Assembly: GCF_002836745.1 (NCBI RefSeq) | Contig: NZ_PJAR01000036.1 | Location: forward strand, 124,001-188,000 | From: Glaciecola sp. 33A | Lineage (GTDB): Bacteria > Pseudomonadota > Gammaproteobacteria > Enterobacterales > Alteromonadaceae | Reading direction: 5' to 3' | Length of the DNA stretch: 64,000 bases | Shown here: positions 28,606 through 38,300 of the stretch, piece after piece | How the letters are laid out: every line of letters begins with the position of its first letter | How positions within the stretch are numbered: position 1 is the first letter of the stretch | Made by a program: the position numbers and the translations under genes | Notes under the pieces: model-generated | What the model was told of the DNA's origin: nothing | Databases searched by the model: none | The model's input: only the letters and a program-made list of their open reading frames with translations

Positions 28606-31600
28606 TTATGTCCTCGCCTTTTTGCTGCTTTTAATGCTCATGTGTTTTTTTAAAGGCTGATAAATAGATAACAAGTCGCGTATAGTTTGTCTGTCTGTTT
28701 CAACATAATGGGGAAAATAATGCGTAAAATATTTATCGATTACAAACTGTGAAGGAAAATTTCCTGCATCAAAAAACGTCGACCATATGTTTGCAATTTC
28801 AGGATGTTGATAGTACGCGTCAGCGCATGCAATGTCGGGTATGAAATCGGGATCAGATTGTATACCCGACATTAGTTTGTCAGCAAGGTCAGGCGCAATG
28901 AGCAAAGGGCTTGCATTGCCACGATTGAAAATATCCAACAAATTAGACAAATAAGCACGTGCCTGCTCTTGTTCAATAAAGGTAAATTCTTCTGTTTTTA
29001 TCGACACTACCTTTGACTGTGGAGTTTTAATAATGCAAATTGTATAACTGCTTAAATTGGGCTCAACAACGTCAGTTTCATCAGCCACCTCGTTGTTAGA
29101 TGAAGTGAGTGGCTTAGTCAATGCGCACACAATAAGATGCTTGATCCATGTACCTATAAGATGACGACTGCTATTACCCGTTAGGCTATAGTCAACTGCG
29201 CCGCGCAAATTTGATAAATCAAAATGAAAATCAATCAACGTATTCGACATACTCAACTGCCCACTGAGGACTTCCTCTGATACATACTTAGACAGCTCCT
29301 TAACCAGTTTTTGGCTGTGCTCGGCGTTTTCATCAATGAGTGCCTCAGAATTAGGATAATCAGGAAACTTGCCTGATAACATCAAGCCCGTTTTCATTGT
29401 ATTCAACACGTCTTGTTTTTGTTCTTGTGGGAAACCAGCTTTCTCGCATTCTAGCAAACAATCAATAAAATCAGACTTCATTAAATAAACATCTAGTCCA
29501 TTTTCAATGAAGGGTTCAGTATCGGATAATCTTGATTCAATATCATCCAGCCAGAGGCCTTGGCTATTATTTGCAAAAAATTCGACAGGCTTTTTGAAAA
29601 ATCTGACCAAATCAGCCAGTCTCACTTTTTGTTTAACGCCTAATTGCGGGCTTTGATTTGTAATCAATTCCTGTTGCGGAAGTCCATCCATAGTTGCCTG
29701 TATTGTTGACACTTCATGGTCATGCTTTACCTGCTGGACTGGAGCTGGAGCGATAGCAGGCGGCGCATTATTTACCGAATTCAAGCTGGCCATCAATCTA
29801 TACCAACCCTTATCAAAGTTTTGTTGTACTTTTGGTGACAAATGTTGATTGCTATTTTGTTGCGACAAAAAGCCATTAATACTGAAAGGATGCAATGGTT
29901 GCTGGCTGACTTGATCAAATTGATGGTATTTTTTTAAGTAAGCTAAAAATTCGCTTAACACCAAACTTGACTCTCTGCTTTTATTATCTCGTATACCTCG
30001 GCCTTGGTAGCTAAGATATAATGCAGTTCGGGCTGACAAAATGGCTTCCAAAAACAAATATCTGTCATCACCTCTGCGTGACCTATCGCCAACTTGGCGC
30101 CCTAAATGATTAACCAAATCCATATCAACAAAGGTCGATTGCCGAGGGAATTCACCATCGTTCAAGCCTAAAACTGCAATAATTTTAAACGGTATACTAC
30201 GCATTGGCATCATCGAACAAAAAGTCACTTGCCCGGTCATAAACTGATTTTGACTGTCCGGTGAGGTAAATGCATTTTGCAGTGCTTGGCGAAGCGTTTG
30301 GTAACTCCATTTTCTATTCGCCGAACCGGCATTATCTGCCTGTATGTCGACAATTGCAGATACACCCAGATTGTCAGAAAATGACATTTGATAATGTTCA
30401 AAAAATTGGCCTAATGTGGTTGTGATAGTTTGCGAAGCGTATTGCTCGACAGAACTTGCATCAAATAAACTATCTCTCATCGCAAACAGAAACACTTTCC
30501 ATTCATCCATAGTACGCGAACGCTTAAGAGAATCGCCATAGTTAGCCAACTTCTCCAGCAAGTGCAGCAATTTGCCAAAAGTGACGCTAAGCTGCCCCTC
30601 GACTTCATTTAAAGCTAATAATTTATCATCAATCAAGAGGTCGGTGTCTGCATGGCTGAACCCCTCTAACAAACGACTCATGCCCCAGTGCCAAGTAAAC
30701 ACGTCATTGGCTTTATCAATGCCCAATATGGACGATTTATGCTCAGCATCCAATCCCCAATGAATATTCGACTGCTGCACCCAATAAGCAAAAAGATCGA
30801 GTTCTGATGTGTTGATGTTATATTTTTTCATCACCGCTGGAAGGTGCACAAAACTCAAAAACTCAGTCACACTAAAGCGGCTGTCAGGCAGCGACATCAA
30901 CTGCATAAACGCAGCAACTAACGGGTCTGCATCCAATGGATTACGGTCAGCAATCGAACATGGAATACGTTGTTTATCAACGTCATTAAGCTCCGTGATA
31001 CTTTTACCAAATACAGCTTCTATGTAAGGTGAATAGTTTTCAATTGCCGGACACATAACGAGCACATCGCGCGGGCTAAGGTTATCGTCTGTACTAAACT
31101 GCTGTAACAAATAGTCATGCAGTACTTGCACTTCTCGCAATGCACTGTGACATGAACGCACGACCAACGAATGATCCTGCAAGGCCTCGGACGACGTTGT
31201 TGCGTCTACCGAGTGAGACGCTTCAACGGTCTCCCCTTGTAAAATATCGCGTTGAATTTTATGTAATAAGGTCGGTGTTAAATGTCGCTGTGGATAATCG
31301 GCATCAAATGCACTTATTTCATAATGCGACGATTGCGATAATAGATTGAATAGATCTTTACCTTGCTGTCCCAAGTTTCTCAGCAATGGGTTAATCGCTT
31401 GTTGTTCAACCCAAGCATCAATTTTGCCCTGTTGTAGTTGCTTTGCTAATGTTCTGTCTGAAACGGCATCGCCCCAATAATCTACGCACGGATTCAAGTG
31501 AAAAAAGTGAATTTGAGTGTACTGTGCTATTTGATTGAAGAATGCGAGCGTTTGCGGTGCCATTGTGTTTATCGCAAAGAAGTAAACTTCGCTTGGCAAC

Positions 31601-32271
31601 AGATGGCTTTTCTTGTCTAGTTGCTCTAACGCTAATAGCTGAAGTCTAACCGGATGATTTGGTTCTTCTTTTGCTAGCTCGCACCAAATCCAGCGCTGCC
31701 AAGCTTCATGTTTTAGGGCAACTGTATTTTGCTGTTGCCAACTAACATCTTCTTGACCACTGCGTCCTTTAGATTGGGATGGCGTTAATACTGACTCCCC
31801 CTTCTCCCATGCAAGCAACCAACTTGGCCTAAACATAAGATATTGCTCAAGTGTGTCAGCAATCAATCTACTGATGTTGACTCGCTTATACTCGGCTGTT
31901 GTGTTGCTTTCTTGTTGCCAGTAGTCAGTCAGTGCCGCTTCAAAATTTTGCTGTTCAAATGCATCTGAGCTGAGTAACCTTTCAATGCGCCACAGCATGA
32001 CCTCGCGCTTATATGTAGACTGCATTGGTACCTTGTCATGACCAAGAATATCGCGACAAAGTTGCCACACAAAACGCGTTGGCATCGGATAGTCTATATT
32101 CATTGCAATACCCGCATGCTCAGCCAACTGTAAATTGAGCCAATGCTGCATACCCGTGCTTTCTACTAACACTGTTTTCGCTTGCAAAATTGCTTGTTCG
32201 CTGTTACTCATAACAGCCTGTAGCAGATAACTTAAATGCTCTAATTTGTTTGAAGGATAGAGTGTTAGCAA
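28606..32271 (-). CDS. recC: Exodeoxyribonuclease V gamma subunit RecC (TTG start)
   Basis: 1221 residues, a little longer than E. coli RecC (1122). RecC is the Chi-recognition and scaffold subunit, a helicase-like fold without active ATPase motifs. MLTLYPSNKLEHL aligns residue for residue with the E. coli N-terminus (MLRVYHSNRLDVL), followed by STGMQHWLNLQLAEHAGIAMNI. Also seen are VLVMCPAIENYSPYIEAVF and LGLNDGEFPRQ. The aligned first codon is TTG (32271-32269), and no good ribosome site precedes it. That suggests low translation, which is common for recBCD. Confidence 0.95.
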   Translation of the reverse strand: MLTLYPSNKLEHLSYLLQAVMSNSEQAILQAKTVLVESTGMQHWLNLQLAEHAGIAMNIDYPMPTRFVWQLCRDILGHDKVPMQSTYKREVMLWRIERLLSSDAFEQQNFEAALTDYWQQESNTTAEYKRVNISRLIADTLEQYLMFRPSWLLAWEKGESVLTPSQSKGRSGQEDVSWQQQNTVALKHEAWQRWIWCELAKEEPNHPVRLQLLALEQLDKKSHLLPSEVYFFAINTMAPQTLAFFNQIAQYTQIHFFHLNPCVDYWGDAVSDRTLAKQLQQGKIDAWVEQQAINPLLRNLGQQGKDLFNLLSQSSHYEISAFDADYPQRHLTPTLLHKIQRDILQGETVEASHSVDATTSSEALQDHSLVVRSCHSALREVQVLHDYLLQQFSTDDNLSPRDVLVMCPAIENYSPYIEAVFGKSITELNDVDKQRIPCSIADRNPLDADPLVAAFMQLMSLPDSRFSVTEFLSFVHLPAVMKKYNINTSELDLFAYWVQQSNIHWGLDAEHKSSILGIDKANDVFTWHWGMSRLLEGFSHADTDLLIDDKLLALNEVEGQLSVTFGKLLHLLEKLANYGDSLKRSRTMDEWKVFLFAMRDSLFDASSVEQYASQTITTTLGQFFEHYQMSFSDNLGVSAIVDIQADNAGSANRKWSYQTLRQALQNAFTSPDSQNQFMTGQVTFCSMMPMRSIPFKIIAVLGLNDGEFPRQSTFVDMDLVNHLGRQVGDRSRRGDDRYLFLEAILSARTALYLSYQGRGIRDNKSRESSLVLSEFLAYLKKYHQFDQVSQQPLHPFSINGFLSQQNSNQHLSPKVQQNFDKGWYRLMASLNSVNNAPPAIAPAPVQQVKHDHEVSTIQATMDGLPQQELITNQSPQLGVKQKVRLADLVRFFKKPVEFFANNSQGLWLDDIESRLSDTEPFIENGLDVYLMKSDFIDCLLECEKAGFPQEQKQDVLNTMKTGLMLSGKFPDYPNSEALIDENAEHSQKLVKELSKYVSEEVLSGQLSMSNTLIDFHFDLSNLRGAVDYSLTGNSSRHLIGTWIKHLIVCALTKPLTSSNNEVADETDVVEPNLSSYTICIIKTPQSKVVSIKTEEFTFIEQEQARAYLSNLLDIFNRGNASPLLIAPDLADKLMSGIQSDPDFIPDIACADAYYQHPEIANIWSTFFDAGNFPSQFVIDKYFTHYFPHYVETDRQTIRDLLSIYQPLKKHMSIKSSKKART

Positions 32272-32374
32272 GACTAATTTTTCTTATTATTGTTCAACAG
32301 AAGATGTTTATACTATGACATGAATTAGCAATCCTTAACACTGTGACGTGATAAATATTGCTATAAAAAGAGGT

Positions 32375-32412
32375 AGAAAAAACTCGGTAGACAAAGGACA
32401 TTGTCTACCGAG
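32375..32412 (-). terminator. Strong leftward intrinsic terminator with no known gene upstream
   Basis: On the minus strand, a perfect 12-bp stem (CTCGGTAGACAA and its complement, 32412-32383) with a 6-base loop is followed by six T residues. It acts leftward, about 100 bases before recC, yet the first gene to its right (dUTPase) is on the plus strand. It therefore ends a transcript that starts between 32413 and about 32735, or attenuates a long recC leader. Confidence 0.85.
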
Positions 32413-32735
32413 CAAAAGGTGTTCCATGCCAACGCATCACACTAATAATACAAAGGATGTTTAATGAACACACACAACACCAATTATGTAGCAAAATCAT
32501 TGCCAACTTATTTTAGTCAATAAAATCAAAAGTATAAAATAGTTACACCTTGTCACCATCACCTCAATGATGCCTTCCAGTGCATAAATGTTATTTTATG
32601 CACTATATTAGTGCTCGGCTTGTGCGCTATTCAAATGCAGTATTAAAGTCGGCATGAAACAGCTACAATATTGTCCTATAAATCTGCGGCCCTATTATTG
32701 GGTTCTCAACTTAACTAAAATTGAAAGGAAGATTG
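32413..32735 (-). other. Gene-free region that may encode a small leftward RNA
   Basis: This region has no credible protein gene. A TATACT hexamer at 32536-32531 on the minus strand could be the minus-10 of a transcript of about 150 bases ending at the terminator at 32412-32375. A good minus-35 is not visible. A 10-bp inverted repeat lies at 32579-32604. The plus-strand ATG at 32464 has an AAGGA site but opens only nine codons. Confidence 0.3.
32579..32604. repeat. Inverted repeat upstream of the dUTPase gene
   Basis: A perfect 10-bp inverted repeat AGTGCATAAA / TTTATGCACT with a 6-base loop, 132 bases upstream of the dUTPase ATG. It lacks a T run, so it looks more like an operator or RNA hairpin than a terminator. 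Confidence 0.55.
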
Positions 32736-33389
32736 ATGTTAACAAGTACTCAACTTAACACCATGCTTAACCTCCAAAATGGCATGAACAAAAAGGTCAA
32801 TCCGCAATGGTTAAACGCCGGTTATAGCTATCTAAGAGCCGCAATGATCGAATCAGTAGAAGCCATTGAACATCATGGATGGAAATGGTGGAAGGCACAA
32901 AAATTAGATCTTCCTCAAGTACAAATGGAGTTAGTGGATATATGGCACTTTGCCCTGTCTCACCTAATTATTCAGCATGAAGGAAACATTAGCGCGACAG
33001 CAAACGCCATTGAGAAAGCACTTTTAGGATCGCATATAGCGGTGGTATTTGATGGTAACAAGATTAATTTTAGTCAGGCAACGTTGGTTGAAAATTTAGA
33101 ACTCATGGCGGGCTTGTGCGTTGCTAAACGTTTTGACGTGGCATTGTTTCTAAAAATTGTGGAACAAGCTGAAATGGATTCAAGCGCCTTATTTTCACAA
33201 TATGTTGGTAAAAATATTTTGAACTTCTTCCGGCAGGATCATGGCTATAAAGAGGGCACATATATTAAAATTTGGCACGGTAAGGAAGACAATGAACATT
33301 TAGTGGAAGTACTAGAAGAAACTGACAATCAGTTAAATGCCTATGCAGATGCTATTTATCAGCAACTAGAAAAAAGATATCCGGATTAA
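32736..33389 (+). CDS. dUTP diphosphatase, all-alpha (dUTPase_2) type
   Basis: A 217-residue all-helical NTP pyrophosphatase. The metal-binding E-x2-E (ESVEAIEHHGWKWWK, about 37-51) and E-x2-D (QMELVDIWHF, about 64-73) pairs are present, with a later YVGKNILNFFRQDHGYKEGTY segment that fits the dUTPase_2 family. It hydrolyses dUTP to dUMP and so limits uracil in DNA. ATG 32736 has AAGGAAG upstream; the frame starts five codons earlier at a TTG with no ribosome site. It is a single gene divergent from recC. Confidence 0.92.
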   Translation: MLTSTQLNTMLNLQNGMNKKVNPQWLNAGYSYLRAAMIESVEAIEHHGWKWWKAQKLDLPQVQMELVDIWHFALSHLIIQHEGNISATANAIEKALLGSHIAVVFDGNKINFSQATLVENLELMAGLCVAKRFDVALFLKIVEQAEMDSSALFSQYVGKNILNFFRQDHGYKEGTYIKIWHGKEDNEHLVEVLEETDNQLNAYADAIYQQLEKRYPD

Positions 33390-33406
33390 GTCTTTTTGTC
33401 GTCAGA

Positions 33407-33440
33407 AATAAAAATGGCTACTTACATAGGAAGTAGCCAT
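33407..33440. terminator. Terminator between converging dUTPase and acyl-CoA synthetase genes
   Basis: A perfect 10-bp stem ATGGCTACTT / AAGTAGCCAT with a 7-base loop (33414-33440). On the minus strand it is followed by TTTTTATTT, so it most clearly ends the leftward acyl-CoA synthetase transcript. The plus side has no T run after the stem. Confidence 0.75.
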
Positions 33441-33538
33441 GGCGCTGCCAAGCATAGAGAGTTCGAAAATCCGCGGGCTATGTAACACATTAAAAAAAGG
33501 TAGCTTTCGCGACCTTGGTTTACACAATACCTACAAAA

Positions 33539-35209
33539 CTAATCGTTCCAAACGATGTCTTTTATGTGGCTTGCTAAAATTATAGACTTGAATTTCTCTT
33601 CTATTATATGTCGCTTGACTTTTAGCGTTGGCGTTAGTAAATCATTTTCAATCGACCATTCTTCATTAAATATAATAATTCTGTCCAATTTTTGGTGACT
33701 TTCAAGACTGTTATTGACCTTAGTAAGCGTATTTCGCAAGCTCTCAACAATACCCGTCTTATTATGTTCCCTTGCTTGCTCAGAGAGCACTAGTAAAGCA
33801 ATCGGCTGAGGTAGGTTAGTCCCGGTAACACAAACTTGCTCTACAATTGGATTTTCCATTAACTTTGCTTCAATTGGAGCAGGCGCGACATACTTACCCT
33901 TTGCTGTCTTAAAAATGTCTTTTAATCGACCGGTAATTTTCACATAACCTTCAGCGTCAATAACGCCTTTGTCACCGGTACGTAAAAAACCGTCGTTGGT
34001 AAACACACCCGCTGTCTTCTCTGGTTCTTTATAGTAACCAACCATGTTGCATGGCGAGCTTACTTGGATCTCACCATCCTCAGCAATTCTTAATTCCACA
34101 CCGTCGTAAGCTTTTCCTATACTCCCTATTTTTTCGGTTCTAAAGGGCACGCTACTCGTGCCATAAGCACAATTCTCAGTCATTCCCCAGCCTTCACAAA
34201 TATCTATACCAATGGTATGAAACCACTCAATAGTTGCAGGTGCCAAAGGAGCAGAACCCGACGCCAACAATCTCGCTGAACCTAAGCCCATTTCGCTACG
34301 GATCTTTTTGGCAATTTTTTTGCCTACAAAAGGAATATTAAGTAAGAAACTCAACTTTTTTTGTGGCAATTTGGCTAATACACCTAATTGAAATTTAGTC
34401 CACAAACGTGGCACAGAAATAAACAACGTGGGCTGACACGCTTTCACATCTCTGGTAAACGTGACCAATGATTCTACGAAGCGTATTTGCATACGAGCGT
34501 AAAAGCTAGCTAACTCAACTAATACTCGTTCAGTGATATGAGCAAGAGGCAGATAACTTACAATTCTATCGTCTTGATTTACCGATAACGCACTTAATGA
34601 GTTGCAGGCTGCCCAACAAATAGTTTGGTAAGTGTGAACAACCCCTTTTGGTTGTCCTGTGCTACCAGAAGTATATATGACTGTCATAATTTCGTTCATG
34701 TCCGGAAGCGGACTTTCACTTAACGGTTCAATATCAGTGAACTCTTCCCATGATTGACCAACAGCTCCTGGATAAGGAAAGCCTATTTTTTCGATACTGG
34801 AAGGCACAGCCATTTCTTGCGCTTCGGTATTGTCTAGTTTACCGACAAAAACAAGCGGACAACCAGCGTGTTCAAGTACATAACTGATAGTTTCTTGTCC
34901 TGCTGTCGAAAAAATCGGCACAGAAATATGGCCCGCCATCATAATTCCTAAGTCAACAATCATCCAGTGCGCGCAATTTTTAGACAATATGGCAATACGA
35001 CTACCCTTTGGATAATTTTTTGCCAACAAAGCAGCCGCAACTTTACGTGCTTCTTGTGCTGTCTCACTCCAAGTAAAAGTGAGTTGATTGTCACCTTTCG
35101 GCTGAGTCATGTAGAGAATGTCGGGCTGTTCTTTTTCCCATTTGTAGAGCATTGTTAAAGGTGAAACCACACTTTCTTGAGGAATCAAATTGGCAGTATC
35201 TGTTGGCAT
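33539..35209 (-). CDS. Long-chain acyl-CoA synthetase-like AMP-binding protein
   Basis: 556 residues of the ANL superfamily. The ATP-binding P-loop VIYTSGSTGQPKG is near 180, with SYLPLAHITER, GWGMTENCAYGTS (about 340) and RTGDKGVIDAEGYVKITGRLKD (about 420), then the C-terminal KYVAPAPIEAK. This arrangement fits FAA1/long-chain fatty acyl-CoA ligases, which activate fatty acids for beta-oxidation or lipid synthesis. There is no thiolase or fad gene beside it. Two in-frame ATGs exist; 35209 has GGATGG just upstream, while 35224 has no ribosome site. Confidence 0.92.
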   Translation of the reverse strand: MPTDTANLIPQESVVSPLTMLYKWEKEQPDILYMTQPKGDNQLTFTWSETAQEARKVAAALLAKNYPKGSRIAILSKNCAHWMIVDLGIMMAGHISVPIFSTAGQETISYVLEHAGCPLVFVGKLDNTEAQEMAVPSSIEKIGFPYPGAVGQSWEEFTDIEPLSESPLPDMNEIMTVIYTSGSTGQPKGVVHTYQTICWAACNSLSALSVNQDDRIVSYLPLAHITERVLVELASFYARMQIRFVESLVTFTRDVKACQPTLFISVPRLWTKFQLGVLAKLPQKKLSFLLNIPFVGKKIAKKIRSEMGLGSARLLASGSAPLAPATIEWFHTIGIDICEGWGMTENCAYGTSSVPFRTEKIGSIGKAYDGVELRIAEDGEIQVSSPCNMVGYYKEPEKTAGVFTNDGFLRTGDKGVIDAEGYVKITGRLKDIFKTAKGKYVAPAPIEAKLMENPIVEQVCVTGTNLPQPIALLVLSEQAREHNKTGIVESLRNTLTKVNNSLESHQKLDRIIIFNEEWSIENDLLTPTLKVKRHIIEEKFKSIILASHIKDIVWND

Positions 35210-35370
35210 AATCCATCCAGTCATTTACAAGTTATTCACATAGATATAATAATGCGTGATTATTAGGAATATACAACCGATTTTTACATTCGTTATTATC
35301 AATTTTTTACGAATAGTTGTTTTGTTACAAACATGAATGCCGATGTAAATTAGAGCTTAATATAACAAAA

Positions 35371-38300
35371 TCATATCTTTACGGTAGATTGGACAGTTTC
35401 TAATTGTGAAGAGAACTTGTATGACCAGTCTTTTTGTAACAATTTGAAACATTGACCATGACTGACAGGTTTGGAAAAATAAAAACCTTGTAAGAAATGG
35501 CAATCGGTCTTGCTGAAATAATCGACTTGCTGTTTTGTTTCGATGCCTTCAGCCACAGTATCCATATTCAACATTTTAGTCATAATGAGAGTCGACTCAA
35601 TAATAGACTCAGTGCCTTTATCAATGCCAATATCATCTACAAAAGATTTATCAATTTTCAATACGTCTATTGGAAAATCTTTTAAGTAGCGCAAACTGGA
35701 ATAGCCCGTACCAAAATCATCCAATGATATTTTAAAGCCTAAGGCTCTCATTTCATGCATATAGTCCAAAGTGTGGTGATTATTGTCAACTAACAAACCT
35801 TCGGTGATTTCAAAGCGTAAACAAGATGCAGGCAAGGCATAGTCTTTCAGTAACTGTAGAATCTTTTCAAAATCAGGACGAGTAGAGAATTGTTTAGCTG
35901 ATAAATTTATCGCCATATAACCATCAAAACCTTGCTCATACCACTTTGCAACGTCAGCTAGGCCGCGTTCGATTGCCTGAATTGTCATTTCAACGATTAA
36001 ACCAATTTGCTCGGCTATAGGAATAAACGTCACTGGCGAAATAAATTGATTATCACTCTGCCAGCGCATTAGCATCTCAAAACCAACCGTTTTTTTGTTT
36101 TTAGTATCAACAATCGGTTGATAATAGTTTTCAAACTCATTGCTGGCGACGCCAACTTTGAGTTTATTCTGTAACAACATAGCTTGCTGCACTTTTTCAT
36201 TCATTGCTGGTGTAAAGTGCTGGTAACCATTTTTCCCTGACTCTTTAGCGCTGTACATCGCGACATCAGCGTTTCTCAATAGACTTTCTGCATCGATTGC
36301 ATCAACCGGATACATCGCGATACCAGCGCTTCCAGAAACGCTAACAGAGTGGCTGCCTAAATAGATAGGTTGCTCTAACAGCTTGAGTAGGTCTTGCACT
36401 ACATTGTTGACGCTTTGTCGATCTTGCGTCTCCTCAAGTACCACAACGAACTCATCCCCACCCAATCGAGAAACAATATCGTTGTCACGAAGTTTATGCT
36501 TTATTCGTTGGGCTATTTCGACAATAACCTTGTCACCTGCTGCATGGCCAAAGGTATCATTGATAGGTTTAAATCGGTCCAAATCAATAAACACAAGCGA
36601 TAAACTAGTACTGTGTCTTTTTGCATACAATATTGCGCTTTTTAGCTTTTCAATCAATAAAGTGCGGTTAATAAGCCCTGTGAGCACATCATAATTAGCT
36701 ATTTTAATTAAACTATTTTGCGCTTCTTTTTGTTCTGTTATGTCAGTCATTATAATTAAATAATATTCTATTAATCTATGATCATTCTCACTGGCAATTG
36801 CATTAACATCAGTGAGGGTTGTAATTTTACTATCAGCAACGACAAACTCCAATTCAGCTTTCCAGTGCTCTCCCGGTTTCAAGGTGGCTAGTTTGGAAAT
36901 GAATTTACGTTTCATTCCTTCTTGTTGCTCCATGATATGTGTCAATTGAGATTTGAACTCAGTTTGCTCACTAATTCCAAAGGCTCTATAAAAACTAGGA
37001 TTAGCGCCTAAAGGCTGCTTATTCCTACCAAAAATAATGACCCAATCACGTGTGTGTTTAAATGCATCCCCAAAAAACTTTAAACGCTCTTTTGAGGCTA
37101 TATTTTCAGTCACATTCGTATACGTGCCGGTGACAGTAATCGCCTCATTTTCTGGACTAGAAATACTACCTGCATCTCTGAACCACAGATAATCGCCGTT
37201 AGCGTGTTTCATGCGATAAGTATTGTCGAATTGCTCGTCCTCACGCCGAATAAACTGTCTCCATGCTGACAGATATTGGAGCCTGTCAACCTCATGAATT
37301 AATGATAGATGCTTTTCAAATTCAACAGCATTGCCATCAACCGCATAGCCTAATTCATTTTGGAGGCGCGAAGTATGTATTATCTTACTTACAGAAGACC
37401 ACTCCCATATATCAGAATTACTGGCCTTAAGGGCACTGGTTAACCTATTATTATAGAGACTAATCTGGTCATTAGCTGAAGCTAAAACAGCTTGAATTCG
37501 ATTGCGCCTAATGACAAACCATAGCAGTCCTGAGAATACTAAAATAGCGTAAACTGCGATAGCGAAGGGAGACCAAAACGGCGCATATTCAACTCGAATA
37601 TATAGTTTTGCGATTTGTGACGCATCTATGTTGTCACCTAGCTCGTATATTTCCAATACATGACTTCCTGACTCAAGCATCGAAATTTCTATTTTGTTTG
37701 AAACCGTACCCGGAAAATTAATTACCTTATCGTTGCTTACCAACCTATAATTAAAACGGTCTGACTCAACAATACTGAAGTTTAAAGATGAGAAATGCAC
37801 AATTAACCCCATATCATCATGCTTTAGCACAATTTCCCTATTATTGAGTGTGGTGTAAGGAAGATAAAGTTTTCTAGACGATAGTTCGATTTCTGTAATA
37901 ACTGGTGCCCTGTGTTTTTCATTATACAAAGAAGACACTTTTATGGGGTCAAATAGCGTCACTCCTTTTGTTGAACCATAGGCTAAGCGACCATCCGATA
38001 GAGTGGTAAATGCACCTTCATTAAATTCTGTTGAGGACACTCCCTGCATGTACTTGTATGTAAATAAATCTATATTCTGCGGATTAAATTTATGCAGCCC
38101 GGAGTGCGAGCTGAACCAAAGATGTTCCCTAGCATCTAGTGCAAGCCCGTAAATAAGATTGGTCGACAATGCCTTAGCTGAATTGAATTCATTAATCTGC
38201 TCAAAGTTATCACCATTCAGTTGATACAGCGCTTTACCGGGATAAGATACCCAAAAATTATTTTTTGAATCTCTTAACCAACTGCTTGGCCACATACTAA

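Noticed and set aside
32464-32490. Short frame with an AAGGA site that might be a leader peptide
   Set aside because: It opens only nine codons and has no attenuator arrangement on the plus strand.
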